This document shows positions 34,980 to 42,485 of a stretch of DNA of 56,312 nucleotides, in pieces. Numbering within the stretch: the first letter of the stretch is position 1; each line of letters starts with the position of its first letter. The position numbers were made by a program, and so were the translations under genes. Location of the stretch: positions 1-56,312 of the forward strand of contig CAYXWM010000011.1 in assembly GCA_964468805.1 (NCBI GenBank). Direction: 5' to 3'. The notes under the pieces were generated by a model. It was not told the origin of the DNA. It did not search any database and worked only from the letters and a program-made list of their open reading frames with translations. This stretch comes from CAYXWM01 sp964468805 (lineage in GTDB: Bacteria > Bacillota > Clostridia > Lachnospirales > WRBF01).

Positions 34980-35582
34980 TTGGTTAGATTTATCGTTAAT
35001 ACTTTAAATGTTGTAAAATACAATGTTTTTGTTAACGGATGGGCAGCTTTAATTGGTTTATTGGTGAAAACTATGATTGTTGCTCGCAGTTCCGTTTATT
35101 TGTTTGCACACAAATTCATTAAGTTTAAGCAAACGACAATTGTTAAAAGCCGAATAAGCAACATTATCAAACAAGGATATATCACTTTGAAAAACAGCTT
35201 GAATGTACCGGTTAAAGTCTTAGTTTATGCTTATAAATATTTTCATTTTAAGCAAAAAACAGTGTTATTAACTAATTTGATATTGTATGCTGTTGACACA
35301 TTTAGCATTTTAAAAACCAAAATTATCGTTGCGGTTAATGTTATTTTGGTGTGGAGCAAGGAAATTAGGATTACCACAGGAATTGCCTTAAACTCAAGGG
35401 TTAGGGATGTCACTGCTATCAAGTATATTTACATTAATGATAAAAGGTTAATTCGTAATTCCATTGGCTATTGGTATCCTTTCACTCTAAAATCTATGTA
35501 TAACAAAACAAACAAACAGCTTGCGGCTAGGATAAGAAATGTTACCTTTGGTTTACGAACTAACATTGAATTTCAGGTATAA
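34980..35582 (+). CDS. Unusual basic, hydrophobic repeat protein in the fibre cluster
   Basis: 200 residues from TTG 34980 (AAAGGTGA upstream). Very rich in Val/Ile/Leu, Lys/Arg and aromatic residues with almost no acidic residues. Degenerate repeats of about 35-45 residues share FAHKFIKFKQTTIV / YAYKYFHFKQKTVL / WSKEIRITTGIAL, alternating like beta strands. Not a classical multi-pass membrane protein because charged residues interrupt every strand. Position suggests a virion component. Family not recognised. Confidence 0.45.
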   Translation: MVRFIVNTLNVVKYNVFVNGWAALIGLLVKTMIVARSSVYLFAHKFIKFKQTTIVKSRISNIIKQGYITLKNSLNVPVKVLVYAYKYFHFKQKTVLLTNLILYAVDTFSILKTKIIVAVNVILVWSKEIRITTGIALNSRVRDVTAIKYIYINDKRLIRNSIGYWYPFTLKSMYNKTNKQLAARIRNVTFGLRTNIEFQV

Positions 35583-35597
35583 AGGGAAGGTGATGAT

Positions 35598-36830
35598 ATG
35601 GCTAATGATTTTATGTACACTACGCCTAATGTTGGGTTGAATGCTACTGACCGAGTTGCTTCGGAAGATATTACTTACGAAAGTTATGTTGCACTTAACA
35701 CTGATATTAATGGTTCAAACGTAACTATTTTAGACAATGTTATTGGTAATCCGAAGGATTCTGCGGCTGAAAATAAGTCGAGTTTGATTGCTATTACCAA
35801 TGAATTGTTTGAAGATTTGGCGTTGCATAGGGAAATGTCGCCATTAGACCATCCGGACGGGTCGGTAACTAGGGCTAAGTTGGCAGATAACAGTGTTGAC
35901 ACCACAAAGATTTCGGATGGCAGCGTGAGCAGTGCAAAACTTGGAAACAGTGGCGTTACTGCAGGGATTTACAAAAGTGTTACTGTTAATATTAAAGGGC
36001 TTGTTACGGGTGGAACCAACCCAACAACACTTGCGGGGTTTGGGATTACAGACGGTGTAACAGAAGATAAATTAAACGGCGTTGTTGCTGAATTGGAAGC
36101 GCAAATTGCTGATATTAATGCTGTTAGATTTATGAACAATGGCATTTTAGAGGCTACGAAGCCTACGGTTCAGACCGTGGCAACACAGTATATTGTTAGT
36201 AATTATAGCCGTCAACCATTATCGGGAGACGGCTTGATTATTACCTTTACTGACAGTATACCTGCCGGGGATAAGGAACTTTATATTTATAGTGAAATTT
36301 CGTTGACTTGGATTAGTGCCGGACAGGCAGCTCTTAATACTGCTATTGCTGACAGCACTACAGCAGGAATTACGAAACTTTATCAGACGGCGAATGACAG
36401 TAATACGGACGGGGCTGTTTCGCAAGCCGGAGTTAATGCAGTAAAGGGCATTGTTGATACCGCTGTGCAATCTGTAAAAATAAATAACGGAGCGGAATTA
36501 AAAAATGGTACATCTGTGAATTTACCGGAGTATCCGATTGTACCGGCTTATGAAACGAATGTGGGAAATATAGTAATGAACGGTACACCCAGTGTTGGAA
36601 CTTTAAACACAATAGCTAGGGCTAACCATGTTCATCCTGTTGACACAAGCAGGGCGGCGTTAGCAAGCCCTTCGTTTATTGGAACACCTACAGCACCAAC
36701 GGCGGCGGCTAATACAAAAACGACACAAATTGCGACTACGGCATTTGTAACTAACAAATTTCTAATAAAAAGTACAAGCGATTTTACAACTACGGACTTA
36801 CCTAACGGTGCTTGGGGCGGAGTATATTAA
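35598..36830 (+). CDS. Tail fibre protein
   Basis: 410 residues; ATG 35610-region frame begins MANDFMYTTPNV with GGAAGGTGATG upstream. Contains repeats DNSVDTTKISDGSVSSAKLG, typical of fibre shafts, and the RANHVHPVDTSRAALASPSF and PTAPTAAANTKTTQIATTAF blocks that occur in many phage fibres. The last stop codon overlaps the start of the propeller gene (TAATG), so the two are translationally coupled and probably form one fibre. Confidence 0.8.
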   Translation: MANDFMYTTPNVGLNATDRVASEDITYESYVALNTDINGSNVTILDNVIGNPKDSAAENKSSLIAITNELFEDLALHREMSPLDHPDGSVTRAKLADNSVDTTKISDGSVSSAKLGNSGVTAGIYKSVTVNIKGLVTGGTNPTTLAGFGITDGVTEDKLNGVVAELEAQIADINAVRFMNNGILEATKPTVQTVATQYIVSNYSRQPLSGDGLIITFTDSIPAGDKELYIYSEISLTWISAGQAALNTAIADSTTAGITKLYQTANDSNTDGAVSQAGVNAVKGIVDTAVQSVKINNGAELKNGTSVNLPEYPIVPAYETNVGNIVMNGTPSVGTLNTIARANHVHPVDTSRAALASPSFIGTPTAPTAAANTKTTQIATTAFVTNKFLIKSTSDFTTTDLPNGAWGGVY

Positions 36831-37924
36831 TGCCTAAGATTATGGTAAATGACAATGGGACTATCCGAACGCTAAAGAAAGTGCAAGTTAATGACAATGG
36901 AGTTATTCGGACGCTAAAGAAAGTGCAAGCCAATGATAATGGGGTTATCAGGACAATTTTCAGCAGTGGCCCTGAAGTTTTGCCCTTGTCAGTTGCACGT
37001 TACGAATTAGCAGCAACTACGGTAGGCGATTATGCTCTTTTTGGTGGTGGGTACTCCGGCGGACGTTTTGCAACAGTAGACGCATACAATACATCTCTAA
37101 TCCGTAGCACACCAACGGCTCTGTCGGTTGCTCGACAAAGATTAGCAGCAACCACGGTTGGCACTTATGCTCTTTTCGGTGGTGGAAGCATCCTTGGCGG
37201 TTCCGCAACAGTAGACGCATACAATACATCTCTAACCCGTAGCACACCGACCGTGCTGTCGGTTGGCCGAGAAAATTTAGCAGCAACCACGGTTGGCACT
37301 TATGCTCTTTTCTGTGGTGGAACGGATACCGACTTTTCTGTAGCAATAAATGCATACAATACATCTCTAACCCGTAGCACACCGACTGCGCTGTCGGTTG
37401 GCCGAGAAAATTTAGCAGCAACCACGGTTGGCACTTATGCTCTTTTCGGTGGTGGTTTCATTAATGATTACGTCGCAACAGTAGACGCATACAATACATC
37501 TCTAACCCGTAGCACACCAACTGTGCTGTCAGTTGCTCGCGGCTATTCAGCAGCAACCACGGTAGGCACTTATGCCCTTTTCGGTGGTGGAAGTATCATC
37601 GGCAATTCCGCAACAGTAGACGCATACAATACATCTCTAACCCGTAGCACACCGACCGTGCTGTCGGTTGCCCGTTACAGCTTAGCGGCAACCACGGTAG
37701 GCACTTATGCTCTTTTCGGTGGTGGGTACCCTAATTCCGCAACAGTAGACGCATACAATACATCTCTAACCCGTAGCACACCCGCCGTGCTGTCGGTTGC
37801 CCGTTGCAAATTAGCGGCAACCACGGTTGGCACTTATGCTCTTTTCGGTGGCGGACGGATCAGTGGCGCTTCCGCCACAGTAGATGTATACAACGAAAAT
37901 TTATCAAATTATGCATCAATCTAA
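36830..37924 (+). CDS. Seven-bladed kelch-like propeller fibre-tip protein
   Basis: 364 residues from ATG 36830 (in TAATG with the upstream gene). N-terminus: three 14-residue repeats (VNDNGTIRTLKKVQ and variants). Then seven repeats of 45 residues, each SVARxxxAATTVGTYALFGG G, six variable residues, ATVDAYNTSLTRSTPTVL. The Gly-Gly followed by AxxVDAYN is the kelch pattern, and seven copies close a propeller. Backbone DNA is nearly identical between blades while two short windows per blade differ. It most likely is the receptor-binding tip. Blade six has a loop two residues shorter. Confidence 0.75.
   Translation: MPKIMVNDNGTIRTLKKVQVNDNGVIRTLKKVQANDNGVIRTIFSSGPEVLPLSVARYELAATTVGDYALFGGGYSGGRFATVDAYNTSLIRSTPTALSVARQRLAATTVGTYALFGGGSILGGSATVDAYNTSLTRSTPTVLSVGRENLAATTVGTYALFCGGTDTDFSVAINAYNTSLTRSTPTALSVGRENLAATTVGTYALFGGGFINDYVATVDAYNTSLTRSTPTVLSVARGYSAATTVGTYALFGGGSIIGNSATVDAYNTSLTRSTPTVLSVARYSLAATTVGTYALFGGGYPNSATVDAYNTSLTRSTPAVLSVARCKLAATTVGTYALFGGGRISGASATVDVYNENLSNYASI
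36986..37900 (+). repeat. Seven tandem 135-bp repeats in the propeller gene
   Basis: In-frame repeats with period 135 bp (129 in blade six). Conserved parts such as CATACAATACATCTCTAACC and CAACCACGGTTGGCACTTAT recur almost unchanged, and variation is confined to positions 4-7 and 22-27 of each 45-codon unit. Confidence 0.85.
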
Positions 37925-37942
37925 GAAGAAAGGGATTTTTAT

Positions 37943-38281
37943 ATGGGCCTTTATAAATTATGGGACAAAAAAGAAACATTACATACATTTACAGGAGAAT
38001 CATTAACTGCTGAACAGGTGTTGGAGAGATATCCTTGGGTTGGAAACCCTAAAGCAGAATTAATTATTTGCAATGCTGATATTACTTTAGGAAGAGCCGA
38101 TAGCTTGAATGATTTGCGTAGGCTTTATGAGACACAAGGAATGATTGTTGAAGAAAACGCTACCCCGCAGGATGTGCTTGATTGTATCGAAAAATGGGAA
38201 ATGCGTGTTGTTGAGACACCACCTACAGCAGAAGAACGCATTGCGGCAGCTATGGAATTTCAAAACTTAATGAATTATTAG
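37943..38281 (+). CDS. Small fibre-cluster protein
   Basis: 112 residues; GAAAGGGA upstream. MGLYKLWDKKETLHTFTGES then LTAEQVLERYPWVGN are typical of small proteins found between phage fibre genes and xkdX. C-terminal part is helical and acidic. Function unknown; possibly a fibre chaperone, which is inference from position. Confidence 0.5.
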   Translation: MGLYKLWDKKETLHTFTGESLTAEQVLERYPWVGNPKAELIICNADITLGRADSLNDLRRLYETQGMIVEENATPQDVLDCIEKWEMRVVETPPTAEERIAAAMEFQNLMNY

Positions 38282-38295
38282 AAAGGTGATTTAAA

Positions 38296-38427
38296 ATGAC
38301 AAATAAACAGATGGCTTATGAGAATTTTAAAAGAGGACTTTGGTCAGGTGATATGTTAAGGGCTTTAGTTACAAGAGGAAAGTTGACAGCGGAGGAATTT
38401 GAAGAAATAACCGGAAATGAATATTAA
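38296..38427 (+). CDS. XkdX-like small protein (43 aa)
   Basis: ATG with AAAGGTGAT upstream. NKQMAYENFKRGLWSGDMLR followed by LVTRGKLTAEEFEEITG matches the XkdX family, which sits at the end of the tail-fibre cluster in many Firmicute phages. Function unknown. Last gene of the late operon, followed by a terminator. Confidence 0.75.
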   Translation: MTNKQMAYENFKRGLWSGDMLRALVTRGKLTAEEFEEITGNEY

Positions 38428-38430
38428 ATT

Positions 38431-38466
38431 AAGAAGGGAGGTTTAACAGCCTTCCTTATTTTTTAC
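38431..38466 (+). terminator. Terminator of the late operon
   Basis: Stem AAGAAGGGAGG / CCTTCCTT with an eight-base loop, then ATTTTTT. It ends the long late transcript before the convergent repressor gene. 38467-38539 has no gene that I can see. Confidence 0.65.
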
Positions 38467-38539
38467 TGATAAAAGTTAGGTAGGGCTACAGATAACTAGC
38501 GGATAGCCCTTTCAAGTGACACTGGTGAGGTGGTTAAGA

Positions 38540-38653
38540 TTAATTCCTCTTTAGTTCTTCCAGTTCGGTTTTTAGGGCTAGTAGTTTTCGGTAAGTTGAG
38601 AGACATAAAGTTGGTTTGACCTTTAGCTCAGCATTAAGCTTGTTTATTTGCAC
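38540..38653 (-). CDS. Small possible gene overlapping the repressor 3' end
   Basis: 37 codons from GTG 38653 on the minus strand read QINKLNAELKVKPTLCLS then YRKLLALKTELEELKRN. It overlaps the repressor end in another frame. It could be the original C-terminus of the repressor moved out of frame, or a separate small protein. Weakly supported. Confidence 0.25.
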   Translation of the reverse strand: MQINKLNAELKVKPTLCLSTYRKLLALKTELEELKRN

Positions 38654-39287
38654 CTTTGTAAGGATTTTTTTTATTAACTAATGCTTCAGCGTAATCAATA
38701 ACGCTTCCTTTGTCGCTTCTGGTGGTTAATTGGTTGTAAAACTTCAACAACTCTAGATGTTCGTTCCTTATAAGCGAAGTACCGTCTATTAATCCTCCGG
38801 CAGTATGGTCATATAATGCTGCAAGACAGCATAATTCGACTAACGTCATATTTTCTTGCTTGTCAATAATTTCTTGCGCTTGTTCTTTAGTTATAACCAT
38901 TTTAAGTGGCTCGGTGTTATCTTCGTTACAGACAATTTCCAGTTCATTTACGGGTCGTATCTTATCGTTGCCATAATTCCGAATATAGGTGTTTAAACTA
39001 TCCATACATAGTGTAATTTGTGAATTTAAATATTTCCTGGTTTCATCAGTAATACCTGTTTCAGTCTTACGCATACAATTCATCTCCTTCTTATCGTCCA
39101 ATAATAAATAATCTGTGCTTACATTAAAGTAATTTGCAATCTTTATTACATTCTCAATTGAAATACTATGTTTGCCTTTTCTCCATTTTGAATATGCACT
39201 GTTACCCAGTCCCAAATCAGTGCTCATTTTTGCACCACTGATACCTTTCTCTTCAAGCAACACCTCAATTCTTTGTATAATTTCCAC
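38634..39287 (-). CDS. CI-like XRE-family repressor
   Basis: GTG 39287 was chosen because GGAG lies just upstream. The N-terminal HTH (residues about 3-60: IIQRIEVLLEEKGISGAKMS, NSAYSKWRKGKHSISIENVI, YFNVSTDYLL) is a classic XRE domain. The C-terminal part is helical and has no visible Ser/Lys protease pair, so induction is probably through an antirepressor rather than self-cleavage. It is convergent with the late genes and divergent from early genes; two 20-bp operators lie right upstream. Intact. Confidence 0.8.
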   Translation of the reverse strand: MEIIQRIEVLLEEKGISGAKMSTDLGLGNSAYSKWRKGKHSISIENVIKIANYFNVSTDYLLLDDKKEMNCMRKTETGITDETRKYLNSQITLCMDSLNTYIRNYGNDKIRPVNELEIVCNEDNTEPLKMVITKEQAQEIIDKQENMTLVELCCLAALYDHTAGGLIDGTSLIRNEHLELLKFYNQLTTRSDKGSVIDYAEALVNKKNPYKGANKQA

Positions 39288-39303
39288 TAAAAAACACTCC
39301 TTA

Positions 39304-39386
39304 ATTATAAAATTATCAACACAACAAACAATTCTACCAAATGGTAGAATTGTTTGTTGACATTCTACCATTTGGTAGAATATAAT
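39304..39386. promoter_or_regulatory. Divergent promoters and two 20-bp palindromic operators (lysogeny switch)
   Basis: Perfect palindromes ATTCTACCAAATGGTAGAAT at 39331-39350 and ATTCTACCATTTGGTAGAAT at 39362-39381, 31 bp apart. The rightward promoter has TTGACA at 39357-39362 and TATAAT at 39381-39386, so the second operator fills its spacer. A leftward promoter for the repressor may use TTGTTT and TATAAT at about 39332-39304, just beside the first operator. Confidence 0.85.
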
Positions 39387-39570
39387 CATTAGTACAAGCA
39401 CAACTTACATAAAAAGGCAACAAAAATAACGCCCACGTAATTCTCTTTTTTTAGCGAAAAATGAAGTTGCGCAGTAGTACTAATTCTTTTAGTTGGCACT
39501 TTTAGAATAGTACACGGGGTGAAAAATGTCAATGCAAATTCGACGGTATTTGCGCAAATAATATGAATTT
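39387..39570 (+). other. Leader of the early operon
   Basis: No gene longer than 12 codons. It holds an imperfect inverted repeat (GTACTAATTCT at about 39476 / AGAATAGTAC at about 39505) and a GGGGTGAAAAATG ribosome-site-like motif at 39516-39528 that opens a 12-codon frame (MSMQIRRYLRK). This may be a decayed Cro-type gene. Confidence 0.4.
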
Positions 39571-39780
39571 TTGTTGAACCTTGACAATTGCATAGGCAGC
39601 ATAACCGTGTGGAATTACCCCTATGCGGCGAAAAGTGTTGCTAACTTTGGTACCCCTTGCTTTTTGCGAAATAAAAAAGGTCTAGTAAACACCCTCTATG
39701 TAGAAGCTGACCGACCTAAAGTAATTTTTGATAACTCTGTAGCTGAAAGCGACAACTGCATACTCGTTCGAAATCCCTAG
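39571..39780 (+). pseudogene. Chimeric fragment containing a second antirepressor piece
   Basis: From TTG 39571 the first about 45 residues (LDNCIGSITVWNYPYAAKSV) are unrelated to the last 24 (EADRPKVIFDNSVAESDNCI), which match the linker and start of the antirepressor C-domain at 31690-31761. The last 26 bases before the stop region are identical between both loci. It is a relic of a second antirepressor gene or of recombination. Confidence 0.55.
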
Positions 39781-39809
39781 GCGGTGATAGGGCTGCCGTT
39801 TTTTACCGT

Positions 39810-39988
39810 TTTAATTTTCTTCGGTGAGGATTTTGTATAACTTTGAGAAATGAAATGAAATTGAGAAAAAAATAAATTAAAGGAGATGTGAAAATAGTGA
39901 AAAAGTATCAAAAACAATTACCACTTGACGTAATCGAACGATGGCTGAAAGACCCCGATTGACATGTACGTCAGGCGGCAATGAACGC
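39810..39988 (+). repeat. Direct duplication, copy 1 (copy 2 at 42224-42374)
   Basis: Shared text includes GAGAAAAAAATAAATTAAA and CAAAAACAATTACCACTTGA, then AATCGAACGATGGCTGAAAG and CGTCAGGCGGCAATG, in the same order in both copies with scattered differences. It covers the leader and N-terminal coding part of the DUF5758-like gene. Confidence 0.75.
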
Positions 39989-40367
39989 TTGCCAAAAGAA
40001 CGGTATACCTATTCCTACAATCGCACCATTGAACCCCCGGAAGTAGTGTATAAAAAATGTGTAGACAACGTAAATATGTACGTTGATTCCTAAAGATGCA
40101 CAGGTTCGGGGAGGTTTTGGACGAATATGTAGGGCTTCTGCTGCCATTATCACGGAGGTCCTCGGATTATTTGGCGGCGAACCTGTCGGAATACCTGTGT
40201 GGGATAAAGTAACCACCTATTATACCGGCAACGAAGTCATTGTTAAGATTTTGATTACAGGGACGAAGAATGTTCAAGTGGTTTCCATTTCTTTAGTTCT
40301 CGCGAAGAAGTTGAAAGATATTAAACTTTTTTGTCTTGTTAATGGATTGATATTTGAGACAGTTTAA
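39897..40367 (+). pseudogene. Phage protein with DUF5758-like C-terminal domain, broken
   Basis: GTG 39897 after AGGAG. It reads KKYQKQLPLDVIERWLKDPD, a TGA where relatives have Trp, HVRQAAMNACQKNGIPIPTI, then an indel, IPKDAQVRGG, CRASAAIITEVLGLFGGEPV and YYTGNEVIV. The order (short helical repeat, then C-RAS-x-A-x-I ... YxxGxEV) is that of a phage family ending in DUF5758. A second N-terminal copy lies at 42291-42485. Confidence 0.55.
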
Positions 40368-40394
40368 TTTTCTTTAAGAAAGGTGTTGTTAATT

Positions 40395-40613
40395 ATGATA
40401 GATATTAAAATAACGGAGAGTAGTTTTTTGAACGCCGAGACTAATACTGTTTCTGTTCCGGACGAGGTAGTTAATAAAATTTTGCAAGATTTTAGCGAGA
40501 AAAACGCCTTGTATTTGGAAGATAAAACTACAGAACTGGCTATCTCTATATTCGAGTTTGGTTTTGAGACGGGAATTAGAATCAGCAAACTTCTGAGAAA
40601 GGCGGCGGTTTAA
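40395..40613 (+). CDS. Small early phage protein (72 aa)
   Basis: ATG 40395 chosen (AAGAAAGG upstream); in-frame GTG 40383 is possible. Reads MIDIKITESSFLNAETNTVS then DEVVNKILQDFSEKNALYLE and is mainly helical at the C-terminus. No family recognised. Confidence 0.45.
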   Translation: MIDIKITESSFLNAETNTVSVPDEVVNKILQDFSEKNALYLEDKTTELAISIFEFGFETGIRISKLLRKAAV

Positions 40614-41141
40614 ATAAAATGCAATAAGATAATAAAAATTTGCGGCATTAGTATTATAAGTGCTGCTTTTTTTGTATCTGTGGGCTGTGCGGAGGCCAAT
40701 GTTTTTGACAATATAAAAATAAGTAGCAAGGATTTCAATAGTAACAGTTATTTAGAGTTTTTCGGCAAAAACACAATAGAGGATAATTTGACAGCAATTG
40801 TCTTGGATAATACCGGTAAAGACGAAAAGTTAACACGCCAAAAGAGACAGAAGGGAATTTATTCTATATCAGCCTATTGCCCGTGTGAAAAATGTTGCGG
40901 CAAATGGGCAGACAAAGTTACTTTTTCCGGCACCAAAGCTCAAGAAGGGCGTACAATTTCTGTTGACCCTAAGATTATTCCGTTGGGTACCAGAGTGTTG
41001 ATTGATGGTCATGAGTACATAGCCGAGGACGTCGGCGGTGCCATTAAAGGCAATAAATTGGATATGTTTTTTAATTCTCATCAAGATGCTTTGAAATGGG
41101 GCGTACAAAAGAAGGAAGTTGAGATTTTTATAAAAGGCTAA
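40614..41141 (+). CDS. 3D-domain (double-psi barrel) lipoprotein-like cell-wall protein, start codon changed
   Basis: The 3D domain is clear: ISAYCPCEKCCGKWADKVTF, VDPKIIPLGTRVLIDG, YIAEDVGGAIKGNKLDMFF. It usually acts on peptidoglycan (MltA-related fold). The in-frame upstream text (KCNKIIKICGISIISAAFFV then SVGC) is a signal peptide with a weak lipobox, but the codon where ATG is expected is ATA (40614), right after the previous stop. Starts at GTG 40680 would remove the signal. So the gene may be silenced by one base change. Confidence 0.6.
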   Translation: MKCNKIIKICGISIISAAFFVSVGCAEANVFDNIKISSKDFNSNSYLEFFGKNTIEDNLTAIVLDNTGKDEKLTRQKRQKGIYSISAYCPCEKCCGKWADKVTFSGTKAQEGRTISVDPKIIPLGTRVLIDGHEYIAEDVGGAIKGNKLDMFFNSHQDALKWGVQKKEVEIFIKG

Positions 41142-41158
41142 CGAAAGGGTTGATATGA

Positions 41159-41503
41159 TTGGCTTCGAAAAAGAATAAAAAAAGACAATTAATGGCTCAA
41201 AAACAATCAAGCGGAAGCTATGTAACTGTAGCCACTTCGAGGTTGATACAAGAAATTGTGTCATTGGCCGTAAAAATTTCTGCCACTACAGAACATGATG
41301 TTTTTGTCGGTTGGTCTGGTCATGTTTTACTGCTTGACGTTAGGGTTTATATTAATGGTTGGGCAGAGACGAAACAGCGTGATTTTGTTAAGGAGATTTT
41401 TGTCAACAGGAATACTGCTATTTCCGCAGGGTGTATTGGGGAACTAAGGGATGTGGTAAGTTATTTAAAAGAATTAAAGGAGTGTGTTAAAGTTGCAGTC
41501 TGA
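41159..41503 (+). CDS. Hypothetical early phage protein
   Basis: 114 residues from TTG 41159 (GAAAGGGTTGATATG upstream). Basic N-terminus (SKKNKKRQLMAQKQ), then beta-rich middle HDVFVGWSGHVLLLDVRVYI and helical end. No family recognised. Overlaps the next gene start. Confidence 0.45.
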   Translation: MASKKNKKRQLMAQKQSSGSYVTVATSRLIQEIVSLAVKISATTEHDVFVGWSGHVLLLDVRVYINGWAETKQRDFVKEIFVNRNTAISAGCIGELRDVVSYLKELKECVKVAV

Positions 41504-41751
41504 AATAATTGTTTTTAAACAATTACCTGTTATTGAAGGAAAACTACAAGAAATATCTGCAAAAATTCAAGAGGAAATTAATGTAGCGTTAAGCTTAGAA
41601 TGCACGGAAGAAAGTAACGCCTATTATTGAACCACCGAAAGTTGAGGAATCGGAAGTTACCCTTAAATTTGTGGCTACGGCTACCAAAGAAAAGCTAAAA
41701 GCTTTGGTTGTGTTTGCTAAAGAAGCAGGAATTACTATTAAGCAACTTTAA
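41493..41751 (+). pseudogene. DUF1351-type phage protein with internal deletion
   Basis: TTG 41493; the N-terminus IIVFKQLPVIEGKLQEISAK and, after a frame change near 41620, the C-terminus EVTLKFVATATKEKLKALVV then AGITIKQL are the two ends of DUF1351 proteins (normally about 300 residues). The middle is deleted. DUF1351 genes often sit next to recT in Firmicute phages, as here. Confidence 0.6.
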
Positions 41752-41780
41752 AACGATTAAAATTGAAATGAGGGGTTGTA

Positions 41781-41993
41781 TTGGAAACAATAAAGAAAGC
41801 AATTATTTCTATCCTTAAGCCGAACCTAAACAAGAACTATGATTATTTCCAGTGCAACGGTTGCGGAAAGCTATGGTTTGGCAAACGTCGTTGTGTTGAA
41901 CTGAACAAGCAATTAAACACCGTAACAAGCACAGATGGGTACATATCGGTGGTTACGCCGTTGGAGTGTCCTAGGTTGAAAGGGGAAAATTAA
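41781..41993 (+). CDS. Small protein with a possible zinc knuckle
   Basis: 70 residues from TTG 41781 (GAGGGGT upstream). Contains YFQCNGCGKLWFGKRRC and a later Cys, consistent with a zinc site. Adjacent to recT. Function not recognised. Confidence 0.4.
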   Translation: METIKKAIISILKPNLNKNYDYFQCNGCGKLWFGKRRCVELNKQLNTVTSTDGYISVVTPLECPRLKGEN

Positions 41994-42190
41994 ATGGCAA
42001 AAAATAAAGCGACCGCTCAAAAACCTAAATTTTCGGTTGCGATACGACAAGAAGCTATCCAAAATATGATTATCGGCGTTCTTCAAGACCCAATTTACAG
42101 CCAATATATCAAGCGTTGTAGCGAATAATCCGGCTTTGCAGGAATGCGATTTTAACACGATTATTTCAGGAGCTTTACGGAACGACTAAT
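41994..42190 (+). pseudogene. recT: RecT-type single-strand annealing protein, N-terminal remnant
   Basis: ATG 41994 with AAAGGGG upstream. Reads FSVAIRQEAIQNMIIGVLQD then, in a shifted frame, VVANNPALQECDFNTIISGA LR. This is the start of RecT (xNMIxxxLxDPxxxxxFxxxxxxxVxxNPxLxxCdxxTIisGAL). Only about 65 codons remain of roughly 270. Recombination function is lost. Confidence 0.7.
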
Positions 42191-42290
42191 GACTTTTGTA
42201 GTGCGTTATTATAGCAATGTTATTTTCCTTTGGTGAGGCTTTTTGTGAGACTTTGTTAAAAGAAATTAAATTGAGAAAAAAATAAATTAA

Positions 42291-42485
42291 AAGAATCAAA
42301 AACAATTACCACTTGAAGTAATCGAACGATGGCTGAAAGACCCTGACTGTGATGTCCGTCAGGCGGCAATGTTGAAACGGTTAGCTTGTAAACGCCCGAA
42401 TTTGCGTGTTACTGTGGGAGAATGGCTCGTTGAAAAGGTTTTGGCTTGCTATGTAAACCCTAAAAATATTGATATTATAAAATGA
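42291..42485 (+). pseudogene. Duplicated N-terminal segment of the DUF5758-like protein
   Basis: NQKQLPLEVIERWLKDPDCD then VRQAAML repeats the beginning of the broken gene at 39897 and then switches to an unrelated tail (KRLACKRPNLRVTVGEWLVE). There is no start codon in frame. The 60 bases upstream are also similar to those upstream of 39897. Confidence 0.55.

Noticed and set aside
37017..37421. Long minus-strand frame in the propeller gene
   Set aside because: It is a periodic shadow of the plus-strand repeats with no ribosome site and low-complexity content.
36986..37900. CRISPR-like or diversity-generating-retroelement repeat
   Set aside because: The repeats are in-frame protein repeats of 135 bp without spacers, and no reverse transcriptase or template repeat is visible.
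39172..39360. Plus-strand frame opposite the repressor start
   Set aside because: It is antisense to the HTH-coding part and the operators, with no ribosome site.
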